DNA from: Rubellimicrobium sp.
GTDB lineage: Bacteria > Pseudomonadota > Alphaproteobacteria > Rhodobacterales > Rhodobacteraceae
Length of the DNA stretch: 64,000 nt
Assembly: GCA_020852925.1 (NCBI GenBank)
Contig: JADYZU010000039.1
Coordinates: forward strand, 1 to 64,000
Reading direction: 5' to 3'
The notes below the pieces were generated by a model, which ran no database searches, had not been told where the DNA came from, and saw only the letters and a list, made by a program, of their open reading frames with translations. Positions 25,969-34,177 of the stretch are shown here, in pieces. The position numbers and the translations under genes were made by a program. The number at the start of each line of letters is the position of its first letter. Position 1 is the stretch's first letter.

Positions 25969-26561
25969 GCCGCACCCAGATCGCGGATCCAGAACTGCAT
26001 CGGCTTCACGGTTTCGGCCGCCTCTCCCAGATCCTTCCAGCGCAGTTGCGCTACGACGCCCAGCAGCGGGCGATAGCCCCGCCCCTCCCAGAACGGGGCG
26101 AGCGAGCGCGCCTCCGCCGGTCGCAGCGGGTGATCGTCGGGGCGGATCACCGCGCAGAACACCGCCCAGCGCAGGCCAAGCTGGACGGCATGGCGTTCGC
26201 GCAGGGCAAAGAACGCATGCCCCGCCCCCCGCCCCCGGTATTCCGGCAAGAGCACCGATTCGGCCAGGTAGAAGGTGTCGGCCGGCGGCAGTTCGGTCAG
26301 GGCAAAGGCCGCGGCAAGGCCGGGATCGGCATGATCCATCCGCAGCCCCGTGGCCGCGCCGACGACGCGGCCTCCGTCGCTTGCCGTGACGACGACGGCG
26401 CTGTCGCAGGCGCAATAGCCGGCCAGATAGCGTTCCTCATAGGCCGGATCGCCGTCATAGAGATAGGGCCATTCGCGGAACACCGCGATGCGCAGCCGCG
26501 CCACATCGCCGATCAGCGCGGCGATCCCCTCGCCCGTGTGGCTGCGATAATCGAGCATCAT
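25965..26561 (-). CDS. GNAT-family N-acetyltransferase
   Basis: A 198-residue acetyltransferase. The acetyl-CoA loop appears as LPEYRGRGAGHAFFALRE (motif A, R/Q-x-x-G-x-G/A). The N-terminal half starts VARLRIAVFREWPYLYDGDPAYEERYL, which matches the GNAT part of GNAT/nitrilase fusion proteins. The acceptor substrate is unknown. It overlaps the nitrilase downstream and the NTF2-like gene upstream by ATGA junctions. A second ATG follows the first; both are equally plausible starts. Confidence 0.85.
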   Translation of the reverse strand: MMLDYRSHTGEGIAALIGDVARLRIAVFREWPYLYDGDPAYEERYLAGYCACDSAVVVTASDGGRVVGAATGLRMDHADPGLAAAFALTELPPADTFYLAESVLLPEYRGRGAGHAFFALRERHAVQLGLRWAVFCAVIRPDDHPLRPAEARSLAPFWEGRGYRPLLGVVAQLRWKDLGEAAETVKPMQFWIRDLGAA

Positions 26562-26965
26562 GCCACCTGCGACAACCAGTCGGCGAGGTTGTAATAGGTC
26601 GTCACCCGGGTGATGAGGCCGCCCCGCACCTCCATGAAGGCGCCGCCGGGCAGGCGGTAGGTCTGGCCCCGCGCGGGGGGCAGGCCCTCGTCCGTGGCCA
26701 GATAGGTGCCCTTGACGATGAATTCCGCCGCCGCGCGACTGCCGTCCGGCGTGGCCATGATGACGATGTCGGTCAGCGTCTCGCGGTAGGTGCGCGCCAT
26801 GTGGGCGTTGAATTCGGCGAACAGGGCCTTGCCATGACGCACGCCGCCCTCGTTGACGTGATGGGCCACGTCCTGTGCCAGACAGTCGAGCATTCCGGCG
26901 CCATCCCCGGCATTGAAGGCGTCGTAATAGCGGGTCAGCAGGCGGATCGTGGCGTCGGCGGTCAT
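26558..26965 (-). CDS. NTF2-like / SnoaL-fold protein
   Basis: A 135-residue single-domain protein of the NTF2-like cone fold (ketosteroid isomerase/SnoaL type): N-terminal helices LLTRYYDAFNAGDGAGMLDCLA, the strand-turn DVAHHVNEGGVRHGK and a terminal sheet ending ITRVTTYYNLADWLSQV. Such proteins bind small hydrophobic ligands; some are isomerases. Function is unknown here. It is ATGA-coupled to both neighbours, the phosphatase upstream and the GNAT gene downstream. Confidence 0.8.
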   Translation of the reverse strand: MTADATIRLLTRYYDAFNAGDGAGMLDCLAQDVAHHVNEGGVRHGKALFAEFNAHMARTYRETLTDIVIMATPDGSRAAAEFIVKGTYLATDEGLPPARGQTYRLPGGAFMEVRGGLITRVTTYYNLADWLSQVA

Positions 26966-27531
26966 GCGGGCATCTCCCTTGGTGGGCCCCAGCGGGCAGT
27001 CAGGCGCTCGATGATCATGTCGCGGCTCTTGCGGTAGGAAGCAAGCCGTTCCTCGCGCCCCTCGCCAAGGCCGGTCGGATCGAGGATCGGCCAGTATTCC
27101 ACCCGCAGATGAAAGAACCGCGTGAGTTCGAGCGCGCGCCGCCTGCTTGCCGGAGACAGTGCGAGCACGAGGTCATAGGACGACAGATCGTCGCCCCAGG
27201 CCACCATGTCGTCGAACGAGCGCGAGCGGTGGCGCGACAGTTCCACCCCGATCTCGCGGCACACGGCGATGGCAAAGCCGTCGATCTCCATCTCGCCGGT
27301 GACGCCGACCGACTGGATATAGCAATCCGAGCCGTAGAATTTCTTCATGATGCCTTCGGCCATGGGCGAGCGCACCGAATTGTGGTCGCAGCAGAACAGC
27401 ACCGATTGCGGCAGGGGTTCGGCCTGCGGACCCACGGACGGATCCTGCGGCGGGCCGGCGGGCGGGCCGGCGGGCGGGCCGGCGGGGGGGCCGGCGGGGG
27501 GGCCGGGGGGGATCGGGGGGCCGCAGACCAC
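26962..27531 (-). CDS. Low-molecular-weight phosphatase family protein (ArsC/LMW-PTP fold)
   Basis: A 189-residue protein. After a 42-residue Gly-Pro-Pro-Ala repeat tract comes the phosphatase core: the Cys48-x5-Arg54 loop CDHNSVRS and the Asp loop in YWPILDPTG. Relatives are annotated as protein-tyrosine phosphatases or arsenate reductases; here, the setting among murA, hisD and infA suggests a housekeeping role. The start is GTG 27531, 2 bases past the UPF0262 stop; a true start after the repeat tract cannot be excluded. The repeat tract is not part of the family domain. Confidence 0.83.
   Translation of the reverse strand: MVCGPPIPPGPPAGPPAGPPAGPPAGPPQDPSVGPQAEPLPQSVLFCCDHNSVRSPMAEGIMKKFYGSDCYIQSVGVTGEMEIDGFAIAVCREIGVELSRHRSRSFDDMVAWGDDLSSYDLVLALSPASRRRALELTRFFHLRVEYWPILDPTGLGEGREERLASYRKSRDMIIERLTARWGPPREMPA
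27448..27522. repeat. Tandem 12-base repeat in the phosphatase N-terminus
   Basis: Consecutive units close to GGGCCGGCGGGC, drifting into G-runs at the right end, encode repeated Gly-Pro-Pro-Ala on the minus strand. Exact, in-frame 12-base units predict length variation between strains by slippage without frameshift. Confidence 0.75.
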
Positions 27532-27533
27532 GG

Positions 27534-28013
27534 TCAGTCCCCGAAATGCAGGACACAGACGATGGTGAAGAGCCGGCGCGCGGTGTCGTGATCGACCTGC
27601 GCCTTGCCCGCAAGCCGTTCCTGCAACACGCGCGCGCCTTCGTCGTGGATGCCGCGCCGCGCCATGTCGATGGTCTCGATCTGGCTGGGGGGCAGCGTCC
27701 TGACCGCGTTGTAGTAGCTGGCGCAGATCTGGAAGTAATCCTTCACCACCTGCCGGAACGGCCCGAGCGAGAGATGGAATTCCGCCGCCGCCTCGCCGGT
27801 CTCGGTGGCAAGGGCAAAGACCAGCCGCCGCTCGCGCACCGCCAGATGCAGGCGGTAGGGCCCGGGCGGCACGTCCCGCCCCTCGCGCGGCGGCAGGGTC
27901 AGGCTGTTTTCCTCGAGCAGATCGAAGATCGCAACCCGGCGCTCCTGCTCGATCTCGGGGGTGGGGGCCGGCAGGCCCGCATCGTCGATGGTGATGGCGA
28001 TGAGATGCGACAT
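27534..28013 (-). CDS. UPF0262 family protein
   Basis: A 159-residue protein matching UPF0262, a conserved alphaproteobacterial family of unknown function that travels with hisD and the low-molecular-weight phosphatase. Characteristic stretches are IEQERRVAIFDLLEENSL, GPFRQVVKDYFQICASYYNAV and IDMARRGIHDEGARVLQERL. No signal peptide or membrane helix. It is 87 bases downstream of hisD and 2 bases upstream of the phosphatase start. Confidence 0.9.
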   Translation of the reverse strand: MSHLIAITIDDAGLPAPTPEIEQERRVAIFDLLEENSLTLPPREGRDVPPGPYRLHLAVRERRLVFALATETGEAAAEFHLSLGPFRQVVKDYFQICASYYNAVRTLPPSQIETIDMARRGIHDEGARVLQERLAGKAQVDHDTARRLFTIVCVLHFGD

Positions 28014-28100
28014 GGGATCACCGGGCAGGACACAGCCCCCTCATGCCCGATGCGCCCCGGATCTGGCAAGGGCACGACCGGCGCGACCCTGCCCGATGGA

Positions 28101-29399
28101 TCAGCCGTCCCCCTCGAGCCGGGCCGCGATGCTCAGGCCGTGGGCCTGCAACCCCTCGGCCCCGGCCAGTGTCACCGCCGCCGGGCCGATCCGGTGCAGG
28201 GCGGCCGGGGTCATGCGGGCGATCGTGGTGCGCTTGAGGAAATCCATCACCGACAGCCCCGACGAGAACCGCGCCGAACGGGCGGTCGGCAGGACGTGGT
28301 TCGGGCCGCCAACGTAATCGCCCACCGCCTCGGGCGTGTGGCGGCCCAGAAAGATCGCGCCGGCGTGCTGGCAGCGCGCGGCCAGGGCATCGGGGTCGGC
28401 CACGCACAGTTCCAGATGCTCGGGCGCGATCCGGTTCGAGAGGTCCGCCCCCTCTGCCAGGTCGCGCACGACGATGATCGCGCCGAAGTCGCGCCAGCTT
28501 GGCCCGGCGATGGCGGCGCGCGGCAGCGTGGCCAGCCGCGCCTCGACCGCGCCGGCGACGGCGGCGGCGAAATCCGCGTCGTCGGTGATGAGGATCGCCT
28601 GCGCGCTGCTGTCGTGTTCGGCCTGCGACAGCAGGTCAAGCGCGATCCAGTCCGGATCGTTGTCGGCATCGGCGATCACCAGGATCTCGGACGGGCCGGC
28701 GATCATGTCGATGCCGACCCGGCCGAACACCCGCCGCTTGGCCGCGGCGACCCAGGCGTTGCCGGGGCCGGTGATCTTGTCCACGGGGGCGATGGTTTCG
28801 GTGCCCCAGGCCAGCGCCGCGATCGCCTGCGCGCCGCCGATGCGCCAGATCTCGTCCACCCCGGCGATGCGCGCGGCCAGAAGGACCAGCGGATTGGCCA
28901 CACCGCCGGGCGTGGGCACCGCCATGGCGATGCGCCCCACCCCGGCCACCCGCGCCGGGATCGCGTTCATCAGCACCGAGGACGGATAGGAGGCAAGGCC
29001 GCCCGGCACATAGATCCCGGCCGCCGCCACCGCGCCCCAGCGCCAGCCCAGTTCCGCCCCCGCCGCATCGGTCCAGCGCGCGTCCGCGGGCATCTGGCGT
29101 TCGTGATAGGCGCGGATCCGGTCTGCGGCCAGATCAAGTGCGGCGCGTTCCCCGGGCGAAACCTGCGCGCAAAGCGCCTCGATCTCGGTCGCCGAGAACC
29201 GCATCCCCCCGGGCGTCAGCGTCAGCCGGTCGAAACGCGCGGTATAGTCGATGACCGCGGCATCGCCCCGCGCCCGCACATCGGCGATGATCGCGGCCAC
29301 GGCGGCATCGACATCGGGCGCATCCTCGCGCTTGGCGGCCAGAAGCGCCGCGAAGGCCGCGGCGAAGCCGGGATCGGTCGTGGTCAGGAACTGGGGCAT
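28101..29399 (-). CDS. hisD: Histidinol dehydrogenase
   Basis: A 432-residue zinc enzyme, normal length, that oxidises L-histidinol to histidine in two NAD-dependent steps, the end of histidine synthesis. Conserved blocks include YVPGGLASYPSSVLMNAIPA, the FGRVGIDMIAGPSEILVIAD region and the zinc/catalytic HTPEAVGDY region near the C-terminus. It lies in the conserved murA-DUF2948-hisD-UPF0262 order, away from other his genes. It is 57 bases downstream of the DUF2948 gene. Confidence 0.97.
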   Translation of the reverse strand: MPQFLTTTDPGFAAAFAALLAAKREDAPDVDAAVAAIIADVRARGDAAVIDYTARFDRLTLTPGGMRFSATEIEALCAQVSPGERAALDLAADRIRAYHERQMPADARWTDAAGAELGWRWGAVAAAGIYVPGGLASYPSSVLMNAIPARVAGVGRIAMAVPTPGGVANPLVLLAARIAGVDEIWRIGGAQAIAALAWGTETIAPVDKITGPGNAWVAAAKRRVFGRVGIDMIAGPSEILVIADADNDPDWIALDLLSQAEHDSSAQAILITDDADFAAAVAGAVEARLATLPRAAIAGPSWRDFGAIIVVRDLAEGADLSNRIAPEHLELCVADPDALAARCQHAGAIFLGRHTPEAVGDYVGGPNHVLPTARSARFSSGLSVMDFLKRTTIARMTPAALHRIGPAAVTLAGAEGLQAHGLSIAARLEGDG

Positions 29400-29456
29400 G
29401 GCGGCACTCCTGCGGCTGGGCGCGATGGCGGCGCGGGCGGCACCCGGGCCGGGGTC

Positions 29457-29933
29457 TCAGACATCGTGGCCGGGCGCGCACCGCGCCGGCGCCTGCCAGG
29501 GCCGCGTCACATCGCGCAGCACCACCTCGAGCGCCTCGACCGAGACGGCAATCGCCCCGTCGCCGGCAAAGGTGAGGATCAGGCGCCCGGTGCCGTCCTC
29601 GCCCGGCTCCCACGACAACGACAGCAGCGACAGCACCACGTCCCCGGCGCCGCGGGCGATTCCGGCGCTTTGCACCGCGGTCACGTCCTCGATCGCCAGG
29701 ACCGCGCGCACCCGTTCGTGATCGCCCGAAAGCCGGGCACGCTCGCTCTCTTCCCAGCGGTAGCGGTTGAGCAGGAGCGCGAAACGCCGATGCCCCTTCT
29801 CCCAGCGCAGGTCCGCGCCCGAGAGCACCGAATCCTGCACCAGCGCCGAAATCACGGCAAGATCCTCGGCATCGCGCGCACAAAGCCGCAGCGGCCGCGC
29901 CGCGCCATCCTCGAATCGGGCGTCCGCACTCAT
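29457..29933 (-). CDS. DUF2948 family protein
   Basis: A 158-residue cytoplasmic protein of DUF2948, found between murA and hisD in alphaproteobacteria; function unknown. Recognisable parts are [21 protein letters not shown] and [13 protein letters not shown] near the N-terminus, and [16 protein letters not shown]. The ATG at 29933 overlaps the murA stop codon by four bases. Confidence 0.9.
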   Translation of the reverse strand: MSADARFEDGAARPLRLCARDAEDLAVISALVQDSVLSGADLRWEKGHRRFALLLNRYRWEESERARLSGDHERVRAVLAIEDVTAVQSAGIARGAGDVVLSLLSLSWEPGEDGTGRLILTFAGDGAIAVSVEALEVVLRDVTRPWQAPARCAPGHDV

Positions 29934-31198
29934 GACGCCCGCACCCGTTCGACCTGCGCGCCCACGGCCGACAGTTTCTTCTCGAGTTCCTCATAGCCGC
30001 GATCGAGGTGGTAGACCCGGCTCACCACCGTCTCGCCCTCGGCGGCAAGCCCCGCAAGGATGAGCGAGACCGAGGCGCGCAGGTCGGTGGCCATCACCGG
30101 CGCACCGCGCAGCCGTTCGACCCCGGTGACGCACGCGGTGCCGCCGTGGACCTCGATCCGCGCGCCCATCCGCATCAGTTCGGGCGCATGCATGAAGCGG
30201 TTCTCGAAGATGCGCTCCTCGAGCACGCTCACCCCTTCGGCGGTGCAGAGCATCGCCATCATCTGCGCCTGAAGATCGGTGGGAAAGCCGGGAAAGGGTT
30301 CGGTCACCACATCGACCGCGCGCGGCCGGGTGCCGTTCTGGCGCACGATCAGGCCGGTCGCGGTCTCCTCGACCTCGACCCCGGCCTCGTGCAGCTTCTC
30401 GACAAAGGCGGCGACAAGGTCGATCCGCCCGCCCAGGCATTCCACCTCGCCCCCGGCGATCACCGGGGCAAGCATGTAGGTGCCCAGTTCGATCCGGTCC
30501 GTCACCACCGGATGGGTGGCGCCGTTCAGGCGGTCCACCCCCTCGACGGTGATGGTGGCGGTGCCCTCGCCCTCGATCCGGGCGCCCATGCGGCGCAGGC
30601 AATGCGCCAGATCGACGATCTCGGGTTCGCGCGCGGCGTTCTCGATCACGGTGGTGCCGCGCGCCAGCGTCGCCGCCATCAGCGTGTTCTCGGTCGCCCC
30701 GACCGAGGCGAACCGCAAGGGCACCCGCGCGCCCCTGAGACCGCCCTTCGCCACGGCATGCAGATAGCCGTCGCGCAACTCGATCTCGGCCCCCAGATGG
30801 GTGAGCGCGTCGATATGGATGTCCATCGGCCGCGCACCGATGGCACAGCCGCCCGGCAACGAGACCACGGCATGATGTTCGCGCGCCAGAAGCGGGCCCA
30901 GCACCAGATTCGACGCCCGCATCTTGCGCACGATGTCGTAATCGGCCCGCGTGGTGGTCAGCCCGTGCGACGACATGGCCAGAACCCGCCCCCCGGCCAT
31001 CGCCGTGACCTCGGCGCCCAGGCTTTCCAGCAGGGTCTTCATCGTGGCGATATCCGACAGCCGCGGCGCATTGGTCAGCGTGAGCGGCTCTTCGGACAGA
31101 AGGGTGGCCGGCATCAGCGCGAGGCAGGCGTTCTTGGCGCCCGCGATCGGGATCTGGCCGTGAAGGGGCACCCCGCCCCGGACGATGATCGAATCCAT
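29930..31198 (-). CDS. murA: UDP-N-acetylglucosamine 1-carboxyvinyltransferase
   Basis: A 422-residue cytoplasmic enzyme, normal length, that joins enolpyruvate to UDP-GlcNAc, the first committed step of peptidoglycan synthesis. Lys22-Asn23 (AGAKNACL) and the active-site Cys118 in [10 protein letters not shown] are present. Cys at this position makes MurA sensitive to fosfomycin in characterised enzymes. It starts 1 base before the stop of the small upstream gene and overlaps DUF2948 by ATGA, so it heads the hisD-containing transcript. Confidence 0.97.
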   Translation of the reverse strand: MDSIIVRGGVPLHGQIPIAGAKNACLALMPATLLSEEPLTLTNAPRLSDIATMKTLLESLGAEVTAMAGGRVLAMSSHGLTTTRADYDIVRKMRASNLVLGPLLAREHHAVVSLPGGCAIGARPMDIHIDALTHLGAEIELRDGYLHAVAKGGLRGARVPLRFASVGATENTLMAATLARGTTVIENAAREPEIVDLAHCLRRMGARIEGEGTATITVEGVDRLNGATHPVVTDRIELGTYMLAPVIAGGEVECLGGRIDLVAAFVEKLHEAGVEVEETATGLIVRQNGTRPRAVDVVTEPFPGFPTDLQAQMMAMLCTAEGVSVLEERIFENRFMHAPELMRMGARIEVHGGTACVTGVERLRGAPVMATDLRASVSLILAGLAAEGETVVSRVYHLDRGYEELEKKLSAVGAQVERVRAS

Positions 31199-31423
31199 TC
31201 AGGCCCCTTGGTCCTGCCCGCTGCCGGGCATGTCATTGCCGGCCGCATCCCCGGCCGCTTCGTCCTGCGCCACGGCGTCCCGTCCCACCGGGGCGCCGTC
31301 CCCGCGCGCGCGCATCTGCGCCTTGCGCCGGGCCAGATTCGCCCGCAGCGCCCGGGCAAGCCGGTCATCCGCCCCGCTCCGCGACGGCGGGCGCGAGGGA
31401 TCAGGAGGGCGGGGCGTCTTCAT
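31199..31423 (-). CDS. Small basic hypothetical protein upstream of murA
   Basis: A 74-residue hydrophilic protein whose centre, DDRLARALRANLARRKAQMRAR, is a basic amphipathic helix found in many small Rhodobacteraceae proteins; the C-terminus is acidic and Gly/Ala rich. I cannot assign a function. ATG 31423 is chosen as the start of the conserved part. Its stop codon abuts the murA start, so it is probably cotranscribed and translationally coupled with murA. Confidence 0.65.
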   Translation of the reverse strand: MKTPRPPDPSRPPSRSGADDRLARALRANLARRKAQMRARGDGAPVGRDAVAQDEAAGDAAGNDMPGSGQDQGA

Positions 31424-31523
31424 GCGCCCCAGATACCGCCGGACCCGCCCGAGGTCCAGCATCGCCGCCGCCGCGGCAGCAGCCGCAGACAGGAACCCCG
31501 CAGCGCAATCTGCGACAAGCCCC

Positions 31524-31551
31524 TTGCATCGCCCCGCCCTTTGGGTAAAAG
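31524..31551 (+). promoter_or_regulatory. Candidate tRNA-Thr promoter
   Basis: TTGCAT (524-529) and TAAAAG (546-551) are separated by 16 bases and end 11 bases before the truncated tRNA copy at 31563. This is where a stable-RNA promoter is expected. The intact tRNA lies a further 146 bases downstream and has no comparably good promoter of its own. Confidence 0.4.
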
Positions 31552-31562
31552 GCGCCCCACGT

Positions 31563-31603
<41 letters not shown>

Positions 31604-31638
31604 CGGCTCTAGGACGCTAGGCGGCGAAAATTAAAGGG

Positions 31639-31694
31639 CTTTTCCAGAGCCCGCTTGACCCGGGGTAACGTCCGGGGTAGCTATCTGGAAAAAG
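31639..31694. repeat. Inverted repeat between the two tRNA-Thr copies
   Basis: CTTTTCCAGA (639-648) is complementary to TCTGGAAAA(A)G (684-694), with 35 bases between. Inside lie two direct copies of CCGGGGTA (about 660-667 and 672-679). The structure looks like a recombination-site remnant or a stable stem-loop; nothing in it codes. Confidence 0.55.
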
Positions 31695-31708
31695 AGATGA
31701 GACGGTAG

Positions 31709-31761
<53 letters not shown>

Positions 31762-31783
<22 letters not shown>

Positions 31784-32850
31784 TCCCCCCCGCTCCGCAG
31801 CGCCGCCACTTCGGTGGCCGTCAGCGCGCCGAAGTGCATCTCGGTGCGGAACACGTCGCCCGGCGCCAGATGGCGCAGCGTTCCGGCGCGGCGTGCGGCC
31901 TCGCGCCCGTCGGGGGCGGCGGTTGCCGGCAGCACCAGGCCAAGCGCCTGCCGCTCGCGCGCGCGGGTCAGCCAGCGCACGCCAAGGGGCAGATCCGCAG
32001 GGCGGTAGGAGACGAAATCGCCGCTGCCGTCCGGCAGAAGCTGAAACGCATGGGTCCAGCCGTCCGGCCCCGCCGGCAGGGGCAGGAGCGCCACGAATTC
32101 CGGCTCGATCCGGTCGCCCGCGGCGATGATGCGGTGGCGGACCGGGTCGCGGGCGACCTCGTCATGCCAGCGCCGCACCTGCGCCTCTTCGCCGGGGCTC
32201 GTGGTCGGGGTCAGGCCGGGCGCGGCCACGGTCATCGCGCTGTCGTCCGGCAGGGAATCGACGATCCGCGCCCCGTCCTGCGGGCAGAAGTTCACATGGC
32301 CCAGATACATGAAGGGCATGGAGGCCCCGCCCTGGTTCTCCACCTCGACCCGCGCGACCACCCGCGCCGATCCGGCGCTGAACCGCAGTTCCGGGCGAAA
32401 GGCATAGGCATGCGCGAACGCCTCGCGGTCATGGGCCAGACCGGCAAGGGCCACGCCGTCGCCCTCGACGATGAGGCTCGCGCTCTCGAACGGCATGTTC
32501 GGCATCTCGCCGTGCTGGGCGTGGCTGTCCTCCGGCCCGGGATGGCCCATGCCGGTGCCGCCGCAATGCAGGAAGAACCCGCCATAGGTGCGCCGGAAAT
32601 CGCGCGTGGGCAGCGGCGCGTCAAAGACCGAGCGCATGGTCAGCCGCCGCCCGCCCGCCACCGCATCCCAGATCTGCTGCCCCTGAAACGGCAGGAGGAT
32701 GAACTGCGCCGCCCCGGTATCGACCTCGAGCGCGGCCACCCCCGACGGATAGCGAAAGGCCCGGACCACGATGCCGCCGGCGCTCAGCAGCAGCCGCCGC
32801 CCTGGCGCGAACATTTCGGGGTAAAGCTCGATTCTGGCAGGTATTCCCAT
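31762..32850 (-). CDS. DUF4432 family protein (aldose-1-epimerase-like)
   Basis: A 362-residue protein of DUF4432, a beta-sandwich family related to galactose mutarotase-like enzymes and probably acting on sugars. Supporting stretches are AALEVDTGAAQFILLPFQGQ, FFLHCGGTGMGHPGPED, and MPFMYLGHVNFCPQDGARI. Substrate unknown. Oddly, its last eight codons and stop are encoded antisense to the 3' end of tRNA-Thr, so the C-terminal tail may be a recent extension. Monocistronic. Confidence 0.83.
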
Positions 32851-32914
32851 GTTTTCCGCCTTGATAGCTCAGATCACATCGCAAAGGGACAAGCGGTTCG
32901 CCTGCCCGGCAGGC

Positions 32915-33391
32915 TCAGCCCCCGGCAGGCTCGGCGACAAGGGCCATCACCTCGGCGCCCAGGGCCATGTCCGGCACCTGCCCGAAGTGCCGCGCCCGCA
33001 GGATCCCCTGCCGGTCGAGCAGAAGCAGCGTCGGCGTCCCCTCAAGGCCCCAGGCCGCCATCGTCCGCGGCAATGCCCCGGCACCGGGCGCATCGACCGC
33101 CACCGGAAACCGGATGCGGTATTCGTGCAGGAAGGCGCGCAGGGCGACCGGGGTCATCGCCGCGTGATGTTCGAAAACGGCATGCAGCCCCAGCACCATC
33201 ACGTCCCGGACATCGAAGGTCTGACGCAGGCGCTGCACCTGCGGCAGGCCATGGCTCACGCAGCCGGGGCACAGCATCTGGAACGCCTCGATCACCACCA
33301 CGCGCCCGCGCAGCGCGGCAAGGGTGAGCGGCGCCTCGGTGTTGAGCCATTCCGCGGCCTCGATCTCGGGCAGTTCCATCCCGCGCGCCAT
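32915..33391 (-). CDS. Redoxin / TlpA-like thioredoxin-fold protein
   Basis: A 158-residue thioredoxin-fold protein. The motif LCPGCVSHGLPQVQRL supplies a CxxC-type pair (Cys-Pro-Gly-Cys) after the first strand (VVVIEAFQM); the cis-Pro strand is GTPTLLLLDRQGILR. No signal peptide, so it is predicted cytoplasmic and may be a peroxiredoxin-like reductase of the AhpC/TSA-redoxin group. ATG 33391 gives MARGMELPEIEAAEW. Divergent from the SDR gene; separated by 64 bases from the DUF4432 gene. Confidence 0.8.
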   Translation of the reverse strand: MARGMELPEIEAAEWLNTEAPLTLAALRGRVVVIEAFQMLCPGCVSHGLPQVQRLRQTFDVRDVMVLGLHAVFEHHAAMTPVALRAFLHEYRIRFPVAVDAPGAGALPRTMAAWGLEGTPTLLLLDRQGILRARHFGQVPDMALGAEVMALVAEPAGG

Positions 33392-33475
33392 CGCCCCCCC
33401 CCGGACCTGTGCCCGAACCCTTGCATGAGCGGTCCCTGCCCGCAACAATGGCCGCATCAACTGACGGAGACCGCA

Positions 33476-34177
33476 ATGACCGGATCGCTTGCCCTTGCCG
33501 GAAGGAATGTCGTGGTCACGGGCGGCACCGGCGCGCTGGGCCGGGCCGTGGTGGCCCGGCTGATCGCGGCGGGCGCCACCTGCCATGTGCCCAGCCACCG
33601 CGACAATGACGCGACCGCCCCGGACGCCAACCCGCGCATCGTGCCCGGCATCGACCTGACCGACGAGGACGCGGTGGCGCGGTTCTATGCCGGCATCCCC
33701 GATCTCTGGGCCTCGGTGCATCTGGCGGGCGGATTCGCCATGACCCCGATCCACGAAGCGGATGCCTCCGGTTTCCGCCGGATGATGGAGCTGAACGTCC
33801 TCACCACCTTCCTGTGCACGCACGAGGCGGTGCGTGCCATGCAGGCCGGGGGCAAGGGCGGGCGGATCGTCAATGTCGCCGCGCGCCCCGCGCTCGAGCC
33901 GCGCCGCGGCGCGCGCATGGCGGCCTATGCGGCCTCGAAGGCGGCGGTGGCGGCCCTGACCGGGGCGCTGGCCGAGGAACTGAAGGGCGAGCGCATCCTT
34001 GTGAACGCGATCGCGCCCTCGACCATCGACTCGGCGGCGAACCGCGCCGCGATGCCGGGGGCCGATCCGTCGAAATGGCTCTCGCCCGAGGCGGCGGCCG
34101 AGGCGGTGCTCATGCTGGTCTCGCCCGCGGCGGCGGCGATCAGCGGCGCGGTGCTGCCGCTTTATGCCCTGGCCTGA
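33476..34177 (+). CDS. SDR-family oxidoreductase, dihydropteridine-reductase-like
   Basis: A 233-residue Rossmann-fold protein with the cofactor loop TGGTGALG and the catalytic Tyr151-x3-Lys155 (YAASK). The usual catalytic Ser about 13 residues before the Tyr is missing (Pro138 in VNVAARPALEPRRG). Absence of that Ser with an Ala-rich loop also occurs in quinonoid dihydropteridine reductase, so it may reduce a similar substrate, but this is inference. GGAGA precedes ATG 33476. It overlaps the convergent patatin gene by 16 bases. Confidence 0.8.
   Translation: MTGSLALAGRNVVVTGGTGALGRAVVARLIAAGATCHVPSHRDNDATAPDANPRIVPGIDLTDEDAVARFYAGIPDLWASVHLAGGFAMTPIHEADASGFRRMMELNVLTTFLCTHEAVRAMQAGGKGGRIVNVAARPALEPRRGARMAAYAASKAAVAALTGALAEELKGERILVNAIAPSTIDSAANRAAMPGADPSKWLSPEAAAEAVLMLVSPAAAAISGAVLPLYALA

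Noticed and set aside
27448..27522. CRISPR array or VNTR outside genes
   Set aside because: Units are 12 bases without spacers and in frame with the phosphatase gene; it is a coding tandem repeat. No CRISPR array was seen elsewhere.
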